This document shows, one piece after another, positions 1-6,428 of a stretch of DNA of 64,000 nt. Both the position numbers and the translations under genes were made by a program. The notes beneath the pieces were generated by a model that ran no database searches, had not been told where the DNA came from, and was given only the letters and a program-made list of their open reading frames with translations. The stretch's first letter is position 1. The number at the start of each line of letters is the position of its first letter. Source of the DNA: JALHFZ01 sp963674625 (GTDB lineage: Bacteria > Synergistota > Synergistia > Synergistales > Aminobacteriaceae); assembly GCA_963674625.2 (NCBI GenBank), contig CAXXXO010000001.1, positions 62,001-126,000 of the forward strand, written 5' to 3'.

Positions 1-1
1 A

Positions 2-121
2 GGAGCATGGCGGGTGATCGATTCTCTCGAAGAACTTCTTCCCCTTCTCGATGGGGAAGAAGAGGCCGCCTCCGCCATTCAGAAAGCTTCGCCCTCTTCC
101 GGAAAGGAGGAAGCGAAATGA
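2..121 (+). CDS. C-terminal end of an unidentified protein (partial)
   Basis: The frame is open from the window edge and ends in TGA at 119-121, giving the last 39 residues of a protein whose start lies outside the window. The tail is acidic and Lys/Ser-rich (ends SSGKEEAK). Its stop overlaps the next gene's ATG as ATGA, the usual sign of translational coupling. The alternative is an N-terminal extension of the next gene. This is less likely, because an AAAGGAGG site lies just before the ATG at 118 and the extension does not look like the family. Too little is visible to assign a function. Confidence 0.6.
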   Translation, partial: GAWRVIDSLEELLPLLDGEEEAASAIQKASPSSGKEEAK

Positions 122-1941
122 AATCTGACAGGAAACTCAATCGGCTGGCAGGGGAAAAATCCCCCTACCTGCTGCAGCACGCCTCAAACCCCGTGGACTG
201 GTATCCCTGGGGGGATGAGGCCTTCGAGAAAGCCCGGAAGGAGGACCGCCCTCTCTTCGTCTCCATCGGCTATGCCACCTGCCACTGGTGCCATGTGATG
301 GAGGACGAATCCTTCAGCGACGAAGAGTGCGCCTCTCTCCTGAACGACTGCTGCGTCTCCGTGAAGGTGGATCGGGAGGAACGGCCCGACATCGACGGAA
401 CCTTCATGGCCGTCTGCCAGATGATGAACGGAAATGGCGGATGGCCCCTGAACGTGATGCTCACGCCGGAAGGGCTGCCCTTTTTCGCCGGGACCTACCT
501 GCCGAAGCGGGGGAGCGCGGGACGCCCGGGGATCGTGGACCTGGTTCCGAGGGTGAAATGGCTCTGGAAGACCCAGCGAGACCAGGTGGAGCAGTCGGCG
601 AAGAGCATCGCCGAAACGCTCCTGAACGCTGCGAATCCCGAACCGGGATCAATCCCCGGCTCTGCGGTCATAAGCGCCGCATACCGGGAGATGGAGGGCT
701 CCTTCGACGCCGAGTGGGGAGGTTTTTCTTCAGAGCCGAAGTTCCCCATGGCCTCATGGCTCCTCTTCCTTTTTACCTACGGGCAGAGAATGGGAGAGGA
801 AAGGGCCTTCGCCATGGTGGACAAGACCATGGAGGCCCTGTGGAAGGGGGGAATCCACGACCATCTCGGCGGAGGGTTCGCCCGGTATGCCACGGACCGC
901 CAGTGGAACTTTCCCCACTTCGAGAAGATGCTCTACGACCAGGCTCTGCTCCTCTACGGGGCCGCAGAGTTTCAGAGCAGGGGAAAAAAGAGCCTCTACG
1001 AGGCCTTCGCCGACGACATCGCCGGCTTTGTCCTCCGGGAGATGACCTCCCCCGACGGGGGGTTCTACTCCGCCTTCGACGCGGACAGCGAAGGGGAGGA
1101 GGGAAAGTACTACCTCTGGACGGAGGAGGAGATCCGTTCCCTTCTTCCCGCAGAGGAGGCGGGGATCTTTCTGAGCGTCTACGGCGCCCGGAAGGGGGGA
1201 AACTTCCGCAACGAGGTGACGGGGCGCATTCTCGGAGACAACGTTCTTTACCTTGCCATGCCACTGCAGGAGGCGGCGTCGAAATTTTCTCTGGAACCGC
1301 CGAAGCTCGCCTCTCTTCTGGCCTCCGCCCGGGTCCGGCTGCTGGAGGCCCGGAAGAAGCGCACCCCTCCGCTTCTCGACGATAAAATCCTCACCGACTG
1401 GAACGGTCTTATGATCGCCGCCCTTGCCCGGGCAGGTGCAGTCTTCTCCCGGCCCGAGTGGATCACTGCGGCCCAGAAGGCGGCCCGTTTCGTCGATACG
1501 AAGCTTCGGGACAAAGAAGGCAGGCTGCTGCACCGCTTCCGGGGAAAAGAAGCATCCATCCCCGGTTTCCTCGACGATTACGCTTTTCTTATCTGGGGGC
1601 TTCTCGAGCTGGGAGCCGCCACGGGGAAAGGGGGGTACGGCGACAGCGCTGGAGTTTTCTTCGACGCCGCCCGAAAAGACCTGGAGGACCGGAAGAAGGG
1701 AGGGTTCTTCACATCCCGGGGGGATGATCCCCACCTCTTCCTCCGGCGAAAGGAGGCCTACGACGGGGCCATTCCCTCGGGCAATGCCGTCATGCTGGCG
1801 AACGCCCTCCGCCTGGCATCTCTTCCGGGCCGGAAGGACTGCACCTCCGTTGCCAGAAGCATCGCCGAGGCCTTCGGAAAGGGAACGGAGCAGTATCCTC
1901 TCTCCCACGCCTGGCTGCTCGCATCGGTGATGAAGCTCTAG
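118..1941 (+). CDS. Thioredoxin domain-containing protein, YyaL/DUF255 family
   Basis: A protein of about 607 residues. The start at ATG 118 is chosen because AAAGGAGG lies at about 103-110 and the family's conserved opening (KSPYLLQHASNPVDWYPWG) follows at once. Residues 1-160 form the DUF255 thioredoxin-like domain, with a CHWC motif at 55-58. The rest resembles the (alpha/alpha)6-barrel of N-acylglucosamine epimerase/cellobiose epimerase-like proteins, and the length is normal for the family. The proteins are cytoplasmic and the substrate is not settled; a redox or sugar-related role is usually proposed. The stop codon lies in the palindrome CTAG, which also supplies the stop of the convergent MATE gene, so the two genes overlap by 4 bp with no terminator between them. 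Confidence 0.9.
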   Translation: MKSDRKLNRLAGEKSPYLLQHASNPVDWYPWGDEAFEKARKEDRPLFVSIGYATCHWCHVMEDESFSDEECASLLNDCCVSVKVDREERPDIDGTFMAVCQMMNGNGGWPLNVMLTPEGLPFFAGTYLPKRGSAGRPGIVDLVPRVKWLWKTQRDQVEQSAKSIAETLLNAANPEPGSIPGSAVISAAYREMEGSFDAEWGGFSSEPKFPMASWLLFLFTYGQRMGEERAFAMVDKTMEALWKGGIHDHLGGGFARYATDRQWNFPHFEKMLYDQALLLYGAAEFQSRGKKSLYEAFADDIAGFVLREMTSPDGGFYSAFDADSEGEEGKYYLWTEEEIRSLLPAEEAGIFLSVYGARKGGNFRNEVTGRILGDNVLYLAMPLQEAASKFSLEPPKLASLLASARVRLLEARKKRTPPLLDDKILTDWNGLMIAALARAGAVFSRPEWITAAQKAARFVDTKLRDKEGRLLHRFRGKEASIPGFLDDYAFLIWGLLELGAATGKGGYGDSAGVFFDAARKDLEDRKKGGFFTSRGDDPHLFLRRKEAYDGAIPSGNAVMLANALRLASLPGRKDCTSVARSIAEAFGKGTEQYPLSHAWLLASVMKL

Positions 1942-3311
1942 GACGGATCGGCCCCATCGGTTGGGGCGTCTCCGCAGGAATCGCGGAGGCGTCCCATTTC
2001 TTTGCGGTAGAGAAAAAGGGTGAGCAGGCCCGCACCGAAGTCGGAGACGGGAAAGGCGATCCATATCCCCTTTACTCCCCAGGAGGGAGCGAGAATCAGC
2101 ACCAGGGGGATCAGAAGAAGAACCTGCCGCAGCAGTGAGAGGACGAAGGAAGGCCCGGCCTTTCCGATGGCCTGGAAGAGTCCTGACGCCATGACCTGGA
2201 ATCCCACGACGGGCATGCCCACTGCGAGCATTCGGGCGGCGTTTCTTCCGTGGCGGAGGACCTCGGGAGCGGAAGTGAAGAGAAGGATGAGTTTTTCCGG
2301 AGCGAAGAAGAGGACCCCCGCCCCGGCGGTGCAGATCAGGGTCGCCGCGGCGATGGAGAGCCGCATGGCGGAGAGGACCCGGCAGAACCGCTTCGCCCCG
2401 TAGTTGAACCCCACCACGGGAAGCAGTCCCTGAACGACGCCGAAGACGGGCATCACTGCGAAAAGAAGCAGCCGGTTCACGATGCCGTAGGCAGCCACTG
2501 CGCTGTTGCCTCCGGCGGCCGCTAGGGAGCCGTTGACCACCAGGAGGGAGAGGCTGGCCGCTCCCTGGCGGACCGAGGCTGCCGCCCCCACGGAGAGGCT
2601 CTCCCGAAGGATGCTGCTGCGGAAGCGGAAGTTCTTCCAGCGGAAGGCCACAACGCTTCGCCCGGCCAGGTAATACCACCCGAGCCACAGGGCCGTGGCT
2701 CCCTGGCTGATCACCGTGGCGAGGGCAGCCCCCCGGATGCCCCATCCGAAGGCGAAGATGAAGACGGGGTCGAGAAGGGTATTGATCCCCGCGGAGATGA
2801 GCATGGTCATCATGGCGAAGGAGGCGTTCCCCTCGGCACGGACGAAGTTGTTCGCGGTGATTGAAAAAGCGAAGAAGGGCGCGCCGTAGAAGAGAACCCC
2901 GGCGTAGTCCCCGGCGAGGGGAAGTATTTCCGGCGGAGTTCCCATGAGCCTGAGAAGAAGAGGAGCCCAGCGCAGCCCGGCGAGTCCGAAAAGGACCCCT
3001 GCCGAGAGAACAAGGAAAAAAAGGGTCCCCACGCCACGCTCGCTCCTTTTCCTCCGTCCCGCGCCGAGGGACCGGGAGATGAGGGATGCCCCTCCCACCC
3101 CGGGGGCCTGGGCCATGGCCATGATGACCATCTGAAGGGGAAAGGCCATGGTGACGGCGGCGATGCCGTCCGCTCCCACACCCCTGCCGACGAAGAAGGC
3201 GTCCACAAGGGTATAGGAGGCCTGCACCAGCATTCCGAGGGCTGCCGGAAGAGAAAGCCTGAGAAGCAGGCGGCCGACGGAACCCGTCCCGAGAGCCTGC
3301 GGATTGTCCAT
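1938..3311 (-). CDS. MATE family efflux transporter
   Basis: A 457-residue integral membrane protein with about 12 hydrophobic segments in two related halves, the size and layout of MATE (multidrug and toxic compound extrusion) antiporters. The N-terminal pattern of TM1, with FFVGRGVGADGIAAVT around residues 40-55 and PLQMVIMAMAQAPGVGGASLISR after it, is typical. MATE proteins expel cationic drugs or metabolites using a Na+ or H+ gradient; the substrate cannot be read from sequence. The start has AAAGGAGGGG upstream. The gene converges with the yyaL-like gene and shares its stop palindrome. It is divergent from the small gene pair at 3441-4216. Confidence 0.92.
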   Translation of the reverse strand: MDNPQALGTGSVGRLLLRLSLPAALGMLVQASYTLVDAFFVGRGVGADGIAAVTMAFPLQMVIMAMAQAPGVGGASLISRSLGAGRRKRSERGVGTLFFLVLSAGVLFGLAGLRWAPLLLRLMGTPPEILPLAGDYAGVLFYGAPFFAFSITANNFVRAEGNASFAMMTMLISAGINTLLDPVFIFAFGWGIRGAALATVISQGATALWLGWYYLAGRSVVAFRWKNFRFRSSILRESLSVGAAASVRQGAASLSLLVVNGSLAAAGGNSAVAAYGIVNRLLLFAVMPVFGVVQGLLPVVGFNYGAKRFCRVLSAMRLSIAAATLICTAGAGVLFFAPEKLILLFTSAPEVLRHGRNAARMLAVGMPVVGFQVMASGLFQAIGKAGPSFVLSLLRQVLLLIPLVLILAPSWGVKGIWIAFPVSDFGAGLLTLFLYRKEMGRLRDSCGDAPTDGADPS

Positions 3312-3356
3312 GCTTTCCCCTCCTTTCCGCTTTCAAATGTGGCAGGAATGATCAAA

Positions 3357-3365
3357 AGTATACCA
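3357..3365 (-). promoter_or_regulatory. Possible extended -10 promoter for the MATE gene
   Basis: On the minus strand this reads TGGTATACT, an extended -10 (TGn + TATACT), 46 bp before the MATE start. No good -35 hexamer is visible at 16-18 bp, so the call rests on the extended -10 alone. Confidence 0.35.
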
Positions 3366-3440
3366 GAAGGGAAAAGTCCTTGTGGCCCCGGGAACTCTCA
3401 GGTATACTTTGGCCGGATACTCTCTCAGAAGGAGGAGACC

Positions 3441-3551
3441 ATGAAAGACGCAGCGCGGAACCTCCCCGCCCCACTCCGGCGGGAATGTCGTCTCAGGTCT
3501 CTTCCGGGGCCCCCCGTCATTTCGCGGCAGAGCCCGGAGGGAAGAAAATGA
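3441..3551 (+). CDS. Small ORF, possible leader peptide (36 aa)
   Basis: ATG 3441 is preceded by AAGGAGGAGACC, one of the best ribosome binding sites in this stretch. The ORF encodes 36 residues, Arg/Pro-rich and basic (ends SPEGRK), with no recognised domain. Its TGA overlaps the ATG of the next gene as ATGA (3548-3551), implying translational coupling. A TATACT (-10-like) at 3413-3418 lies just upstream without a clear -35. It could be a real microprotein, a leader that tunes the next gene, or the true 5' end of a frameshifted longer gene. I see no homology to choose between these. Confidence 0.45.
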   Translation: MKDAARNLPAPLRRECRLRSLPGPPVISRQSPEGRK

Positions 3552-4216
3552 CGGCCCTTCCTTACTGGAACTCGACAATGAACATGAAAATCCCCTCATG
3601 GTTTCCCTTCGGAGTGGATTATATTCCCGTGTCCGTGAACGCCCATCACAGCGGCATCCTCCGCAGGATCGCCTCTCTCTCCCTGCGGCTGAACAGCGAA
3701 TTTCTCTGCCTCACGAGCACCCAGAGCGGCTCGACGGGCAACCTGCTGCGGGAGAGCATGTTCGTCCCCGGCCAGGGGGGCGGTTTCGACCTGGGGTTCA
3801 CCATGCTCTTCGGCTATTCCCCCTTCATGGAGGATCTTCTCTCCACCCTGGCCTCGGGCCTGGAGGGCGTGGAGGCGGGGATCTCCTTCTGCTGCCTGTG
3901 GGACCGGGAGATCCTCCGGGAGACCTTCAAGGCAATTGTCCTCGTGAGCGGCGACCCCTTCTTTTCGGAGGACGCCTTTCTCGATGCTCTGGCAGCGGCC
4001 CTGGAGAACCGTGCGCCTCTCCAGGCAAACCTTCCCTTCTTCGCGGAGAAATTCGGCTACCGGCGGTTTTTCATCCCCTACGAGACGGATAACCCGGTGA
4101 ATCTGGAGATCAGCCGTCTGCTCTATGAAATGGAGTTCGAGGAGACAAGAAAGTGGGTCGGGCCATCCCCCGAAATTCGCCTGCCCCTGCTCTTCGGCCT
4201 TGAAATTCCCATTTAA
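3548..4216 (+). CDS. Hypothetical protein (222 aa)
   Basis: Unrecognised soluble protein with no signal peptide or clear membrane segment. GGAGG at 3536-3540 supports ATG 3548; ATG 3578 is an alternative start. The sequence is mixed alpha/beta with a Gly-rich patch (PGQGGGFDLGF, about residues 75-85) and Phe/Leu-rich helices. It is coupled by ATGA to the small ORF upstream. Its last codons contain the likely promoter of the downstream sigma factor gene (TATAAT at 4220-4225), so the pair and rpoD may be separately transcribed. No function is proposed. Confidence 0.7.
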   Translation: MTALPYWNSTMNMKIPSWFPFGVDYIPVSVNAHHSGILRRIASLSLRLNSEFLCLTSTQSGSTGNLLRESMFVPGQGGGFDLGFTMLFGYSPFMEDLLSTLASGLEGVEAGISFCCLWDREILRETFKAIVLVSGDPFFSEDAFLDALAAALENRAPLQANLPFFAEKFGYRRFFIPYETDNPVNLEISRLLYEMEFEETRKWVGPSPEIRLPLLFGLEIPI

Positions 4217-4225
4217 TGGTATAAT
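4217..4225 (+). promoter_or_regulatory. Extended -10 promoter of rpoD
   Basis: TGGTATAAT, a consensus extended -10, begins at the stop codon of the preceding gene and lies 106 bp before the rpoD start. TTGAAA occurs at 4200-4205, but the 14-bp spacer is short, so the extended -10 probably carries recognition. Confidence 0.55.
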
Positions 4226-4330
4226 GTTTATCCACAGAAAATACTATGCAGTATTCGTCGAGTGCGGTTTTCCATCCACTGAGGAAGAACCGGATCGAAG
4301 CTGTTGCATTGAGAAGGGGACGGGATCTCC

Positions 4331-5572
4331 ATGGAAAACGATATTTTGAACGAGAAGGATCTTCTGAGCGAAAAGGAAGTTTTGAACTCGAGGGAACTTC
4401 TCGGCAAGGATCCCCTTGCCGAGAAGGATCCCCTCGAGGAAAAGGACGCCAAGAAGGACGATGTGTCCCATGACGAGGGGACCGATTATCTCGTCCGGGT
4501 GGAGGAACTCGTCACCGAGGGAAAGAGCAAGGGGTTCGTCACCCAGAAGGACGTGGAGCGGCACATACCCCTCGAGAACTGGAGCACCGAGATTCTTGAC
4601 GACGTGGTCTCAATCCTTATGGAAAGGGGAATCGAGGTCGTGGACGATGACGCGAGGGAGGCCGCACCTGTACAGACCACGCCCGACGAAGAGGTGATCC
4701 GTCAGCCCGCCTTCGATATGGAGATCGGCAAGCTCGACGATATTCCTCTCACTGACCCGGTCCGCATGTACCTTCGGGAGATAGGCAAGGTCGCCCTTCT
4801 CGACGCCGCCGAGGAAGTTGAGCTCGCAAAGCGGGTCGAGGCGGGAGAGGATCTGGCCAAGAAAAAGATCGTGGACGCGAACCTCCGCCTCGTGGTCAGT
4901 ATTGCCAAAAAGTACATCGGCAGGGGAATGCTCTTTCTCGACCTCATCCAGGAGGGAAACCTCGGACTCATCCGGGCGGTGGAGAAGTTCGACTACCGGA
5001 AGGGGTTCAAGTTCAGCACCTACGCCACATGGTGGATTCGCCAGGCCATCACCCGGGCCATCGCCGACCAGGCACGGACGATCCGGGTGCCCGTCCACAT
5101 GGTGGAGACCATCAACAAGATGGTGCGGATCTCCCGGCAGCTCGTTCAGCGCCTGGGCCGGGAGCCCACGGACGAGGAGATCGCCCGGGAGATGGAGATC
5201 GAACCGTCGAAGGTTGAGGAGATCCGGAGGATCGCCCAGCTTCCAGTCTCCCTTGAGACCCCCATCGGCGAGGAAGAGGACAGCCAGCTCGGCGACTTCA
5301 TTGAGGACCGGGATCTTCCAAGCCCGGAGGAGGCCGCGGCGGGACACCTTCTTCACGAACAGATCGACGAGATGCTCGACGCCCTCTCGGAGCGGGAGCG
5401 GGAAGTGCTGCACTACCGCTTCGGTCTCGAGGACGGCAGATCCTACACCCTCGAGGAAGTGGGGAAGCGCTTCGGCGTGACGAGAGAGCGCATCCGCCAG
5501 ATAGAGGCCAAGGCCCTCCGGAAGCTGCGCCATCCCAGCAGAAGCAAGAAGCTCAAGGACTTTCTCGACTAG
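4331..5572 (+). CDS. rpoD: RNA polymerase principal sigma factor RpoD (sigma-70)
   Basis: A 413-residue sigma factor. Region 1.1 is around residues 55-110. Region 1.2 begins at DPVRMYLREIG (about 142). Region 2 contains ANLRLVVSIAKKYIGRGM and TYATWWIRQAITRAIADQ. Region 3 contains RIPVHM-like VRVPVHM variants, and region 4.2 ends with the helix-turn-helix TLEEVGKRFGVTRERIRQIE (about 375-395). It directs RNA polymerase to -35/-10 promoters for most growth genes. The short form without the large non-conserved insert is usual outside proteobacteria. Odd feature: about 45 residues before region 1.1 form a highly charged, repetitive stretch built on E-K-D-x-L units, with matching repeats in the DNA. 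No dnaG lies immediately upstream in this window. Confidence 0.97.
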   Translation: MENDILNEKDLLSEKEVLNSRELLGKDPLAEKDPLEEKDAKKDDVSHDEGTDYLVRVEELVTEGKSKGFVTQKDVERHIPLENWSTEILDDVVSILMERGIEVVDDDAREAAPVQTTPDEEVIRQPAFDMEIGKLDDIPLTDPVRMYLREIGKVALLDAAEEVELAKRVEAGEDLAKKKIVDANLRLVVSIAKKYIGRGMLFLDLIQEGNLGLIRAVEKFDYRKGFKFSTYATWWIRQAITRAIADQARTIRVPVHMVETINKMVRISRQLVQRLGREPTDEEIAREMEIEPSKVEEIRRIAQLPVSLETPIGEEEDSQLGDFIEDRDLPSPEEAAAGHLLHEQIDEMLDALSEREREVLHYRFGLEDGRSYTLEEVGKRFGVTRERIRQIEAKALRKLRHPSRSKKLKDFLD

Positions 5573-5591
5573 AAAAATTCTGTCGGACCCT

Positions 5592-5694
5592 ATATAAAAA
5601 CGCGGCCATTCGTCATCGAAAAACACCCCCAAAGTCGGACTTATGTCCAACTTTGGGGGTGCACTTCACTCATCGGAGGGACGCGTTTTTATAT
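5592..5694 (+). repeat. Palindromic repeat copy 1 inside a terminator-like inverted repeat
   Basis: Nested structure 20 bp after rpoD. The outer arms are a perfect 13-bp inverted repeat (ATATAAAAACGCG at 5592-5604, complement at 5682-5694), with T runs that could terminate in both directions. The inner palindrome (about 5617-5668) has CACCCCCAAAGT/ACTTTGGGGGTG arms at 5624-5635 and 5650-5661. Its ends read TGAAGTGCACCCCC inward, like IS3/IS150 terminal repeats. A second copy in the opposite orientation is at 16407-16491. It is non-coding; I infer a tiny non-autonomous mobile palindrome in or forming the rpoD terminator. Confidence 0.75.
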
Positions 5695-5737
5695 TCCTGA
5701 CAGGCGGCGGGCGAACAGCTTATACCCTTTTTCCCCC

Positions 5738-5767
5738 TTGACGGAGGCTTCAAAAGTAAGGTATAGT
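5738..5767 (+). promoter_or_regulatory. Sigma-70 promoter upstream of the dodecin gene
   Basis: TTGACG at 5738-5743 and TATAGT at 5762-5767, separated by 18 bp. It lies 165 bp before the dodecin start and just after the terminator-like repeat. Confidence 0.6.
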
Positions 5768-5931
5768 TAGTACATTCAGTTAAGTTAGTCTCTTTTGAAA
5801 AACTCGATAATTGCTTCCGTTCTTCCCTAGAGGGAAGGGGCTCTTGCAAAGGAGGTGGATTCCCTTTCCGGGCCCGGAAGAAGGATACCCGCCCCTTCGT
5901 CATGGGCGGAATCAGGATGGGAGGCGAAAAC

Positions 5932-6138
5932 ATGGACAGCGTCTACAAGATCATCGAACTTGTGGGAACGAGCGGCGAATCCTGGGAAAAGGCCGCCGCC
6001 AACGCGGTGGAAAGAGCGTCCAAGACCCTTCGGGACATCAGGGTGGCCGAAGTATGCCTTCTCGATATGGCCATGGAAAACGGCAAAGTGAAGGCCTATC
6101 GGGCAAAGGTGAAAATCTCCTTCAAGTACGAAGACTGA
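5932..6138 (+). CDS. Dodecin family protein
   Basis: A 68-residue protein with the dodecin beta-alpha-beta-beta pattern (VYKIIELVGTS, then SWEKAAANAVERASKTLRD, then two strands ending KISFKYED). Dodecins assemble into hollow dodecamers in the cytoplasm that store flavins, CoA-type ligands or calcium. ATG 5932 is chosen because GGGAGG lies at 5919-5924 and the product then starts at the family's usual point; an in-frame ATG 30 bp upstream is less likely. In flavin-binding dodecins a Trp in strand 2 (DWFEV) stacks on the ring and a Gln in strand 3 contacts it. Here these positions read RVAEV and AYRAKV, so both are replaced. This resembles the non-flavin (calcium-type) subgroup. Confidence 0.88.
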   Translation: MDSVYKIIELVGTSGESWEKAAANAVERASKTLRDIRVAEVCLLDMAMENGKVKAYRAKVKISFKYED

Positions 6139-6318
6139 AGCAAAAAATGAGACGGTCCTTTTCTCTTCGAGATTCTGAGGAAAGGGCAGGAAGAAGCGTT
6201 TCCCGACTGCGGAAAATATGAATATCTTCAAACCTCCGGAAGCACTTGCCAGCGCTCCGTTCTCCCTCTTCCCGATGCTGCCGGAGGATTTTTGGTGTTT
6301 GCGTGGGAAATTTCAGGA

Positions 6319-6351
6319 GGGCATCCATGAAAGAGATTCTGATGGATGCCC
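6319..6351 (+). promoter_or_regulatory. Hairpin covering a ribosome binding site and start codon
   Basis: A perfect 10-bp inverted repeat, GGGCATCCAT at 6319-6328 and ATGGATGCCC at 6342-6351, with a 13-nt loop. The left arm includes the end of the AGGAGGG ribosome binding site and the first two bases of the ATG at 6327. In mRNA it would hide the start of the small ORF that is coupled to the phospholipase-like gene. No T-run follows, so it is not a terminator. Confidence 0.55.
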
Positions 6352-6428
6352 GGCTTTATTCAGTATATCCGAAAGAAGACGCTTCATTTAAATCGTGGCT
6401 TTCAAGAAGGAGTGACGAGGTTCGATGA
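6327..6428 (+). CDS. Small ORF coupled to the phospholipase-like gene (33 aa)
   Basis: ATG 6327 follows AGGAGGG at 6315-6321. The product is 33 residues, charged and without a membrane segment (ends SRRSDEVR). The TGA overlaps the next gene's ATG as ATGA at 6425-6428, so ribosomes finishing this ORF could restart on the phospholipase-like gene. The start is buried in the hairpin at 6319-6351. It may act as a leader peptide for translational control. No homology is recognised, and the ORF could be fortuitous. Confidence 0.4.
   Translation: MKEILMDARLYSVYPKEDASFKSWLSRRSDEVR

Noticed and set aside
1..117. N-terminal extension of the YyaL-like protein from ATG 7
   Set aside because: The extension is Arg/Ser-rich and unlike the family, while another frame ends at the gene start and a strong ribosome binding site precedes ATG 118.
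754..3336. Long open frame on the minus strand across yyaL and the MATE gene
   Set aside because: It is an overlap artefact of GC-rich codons; its product is low-complexity Arg/Gly/Pro-rich and both overlapped genes are clear family members.
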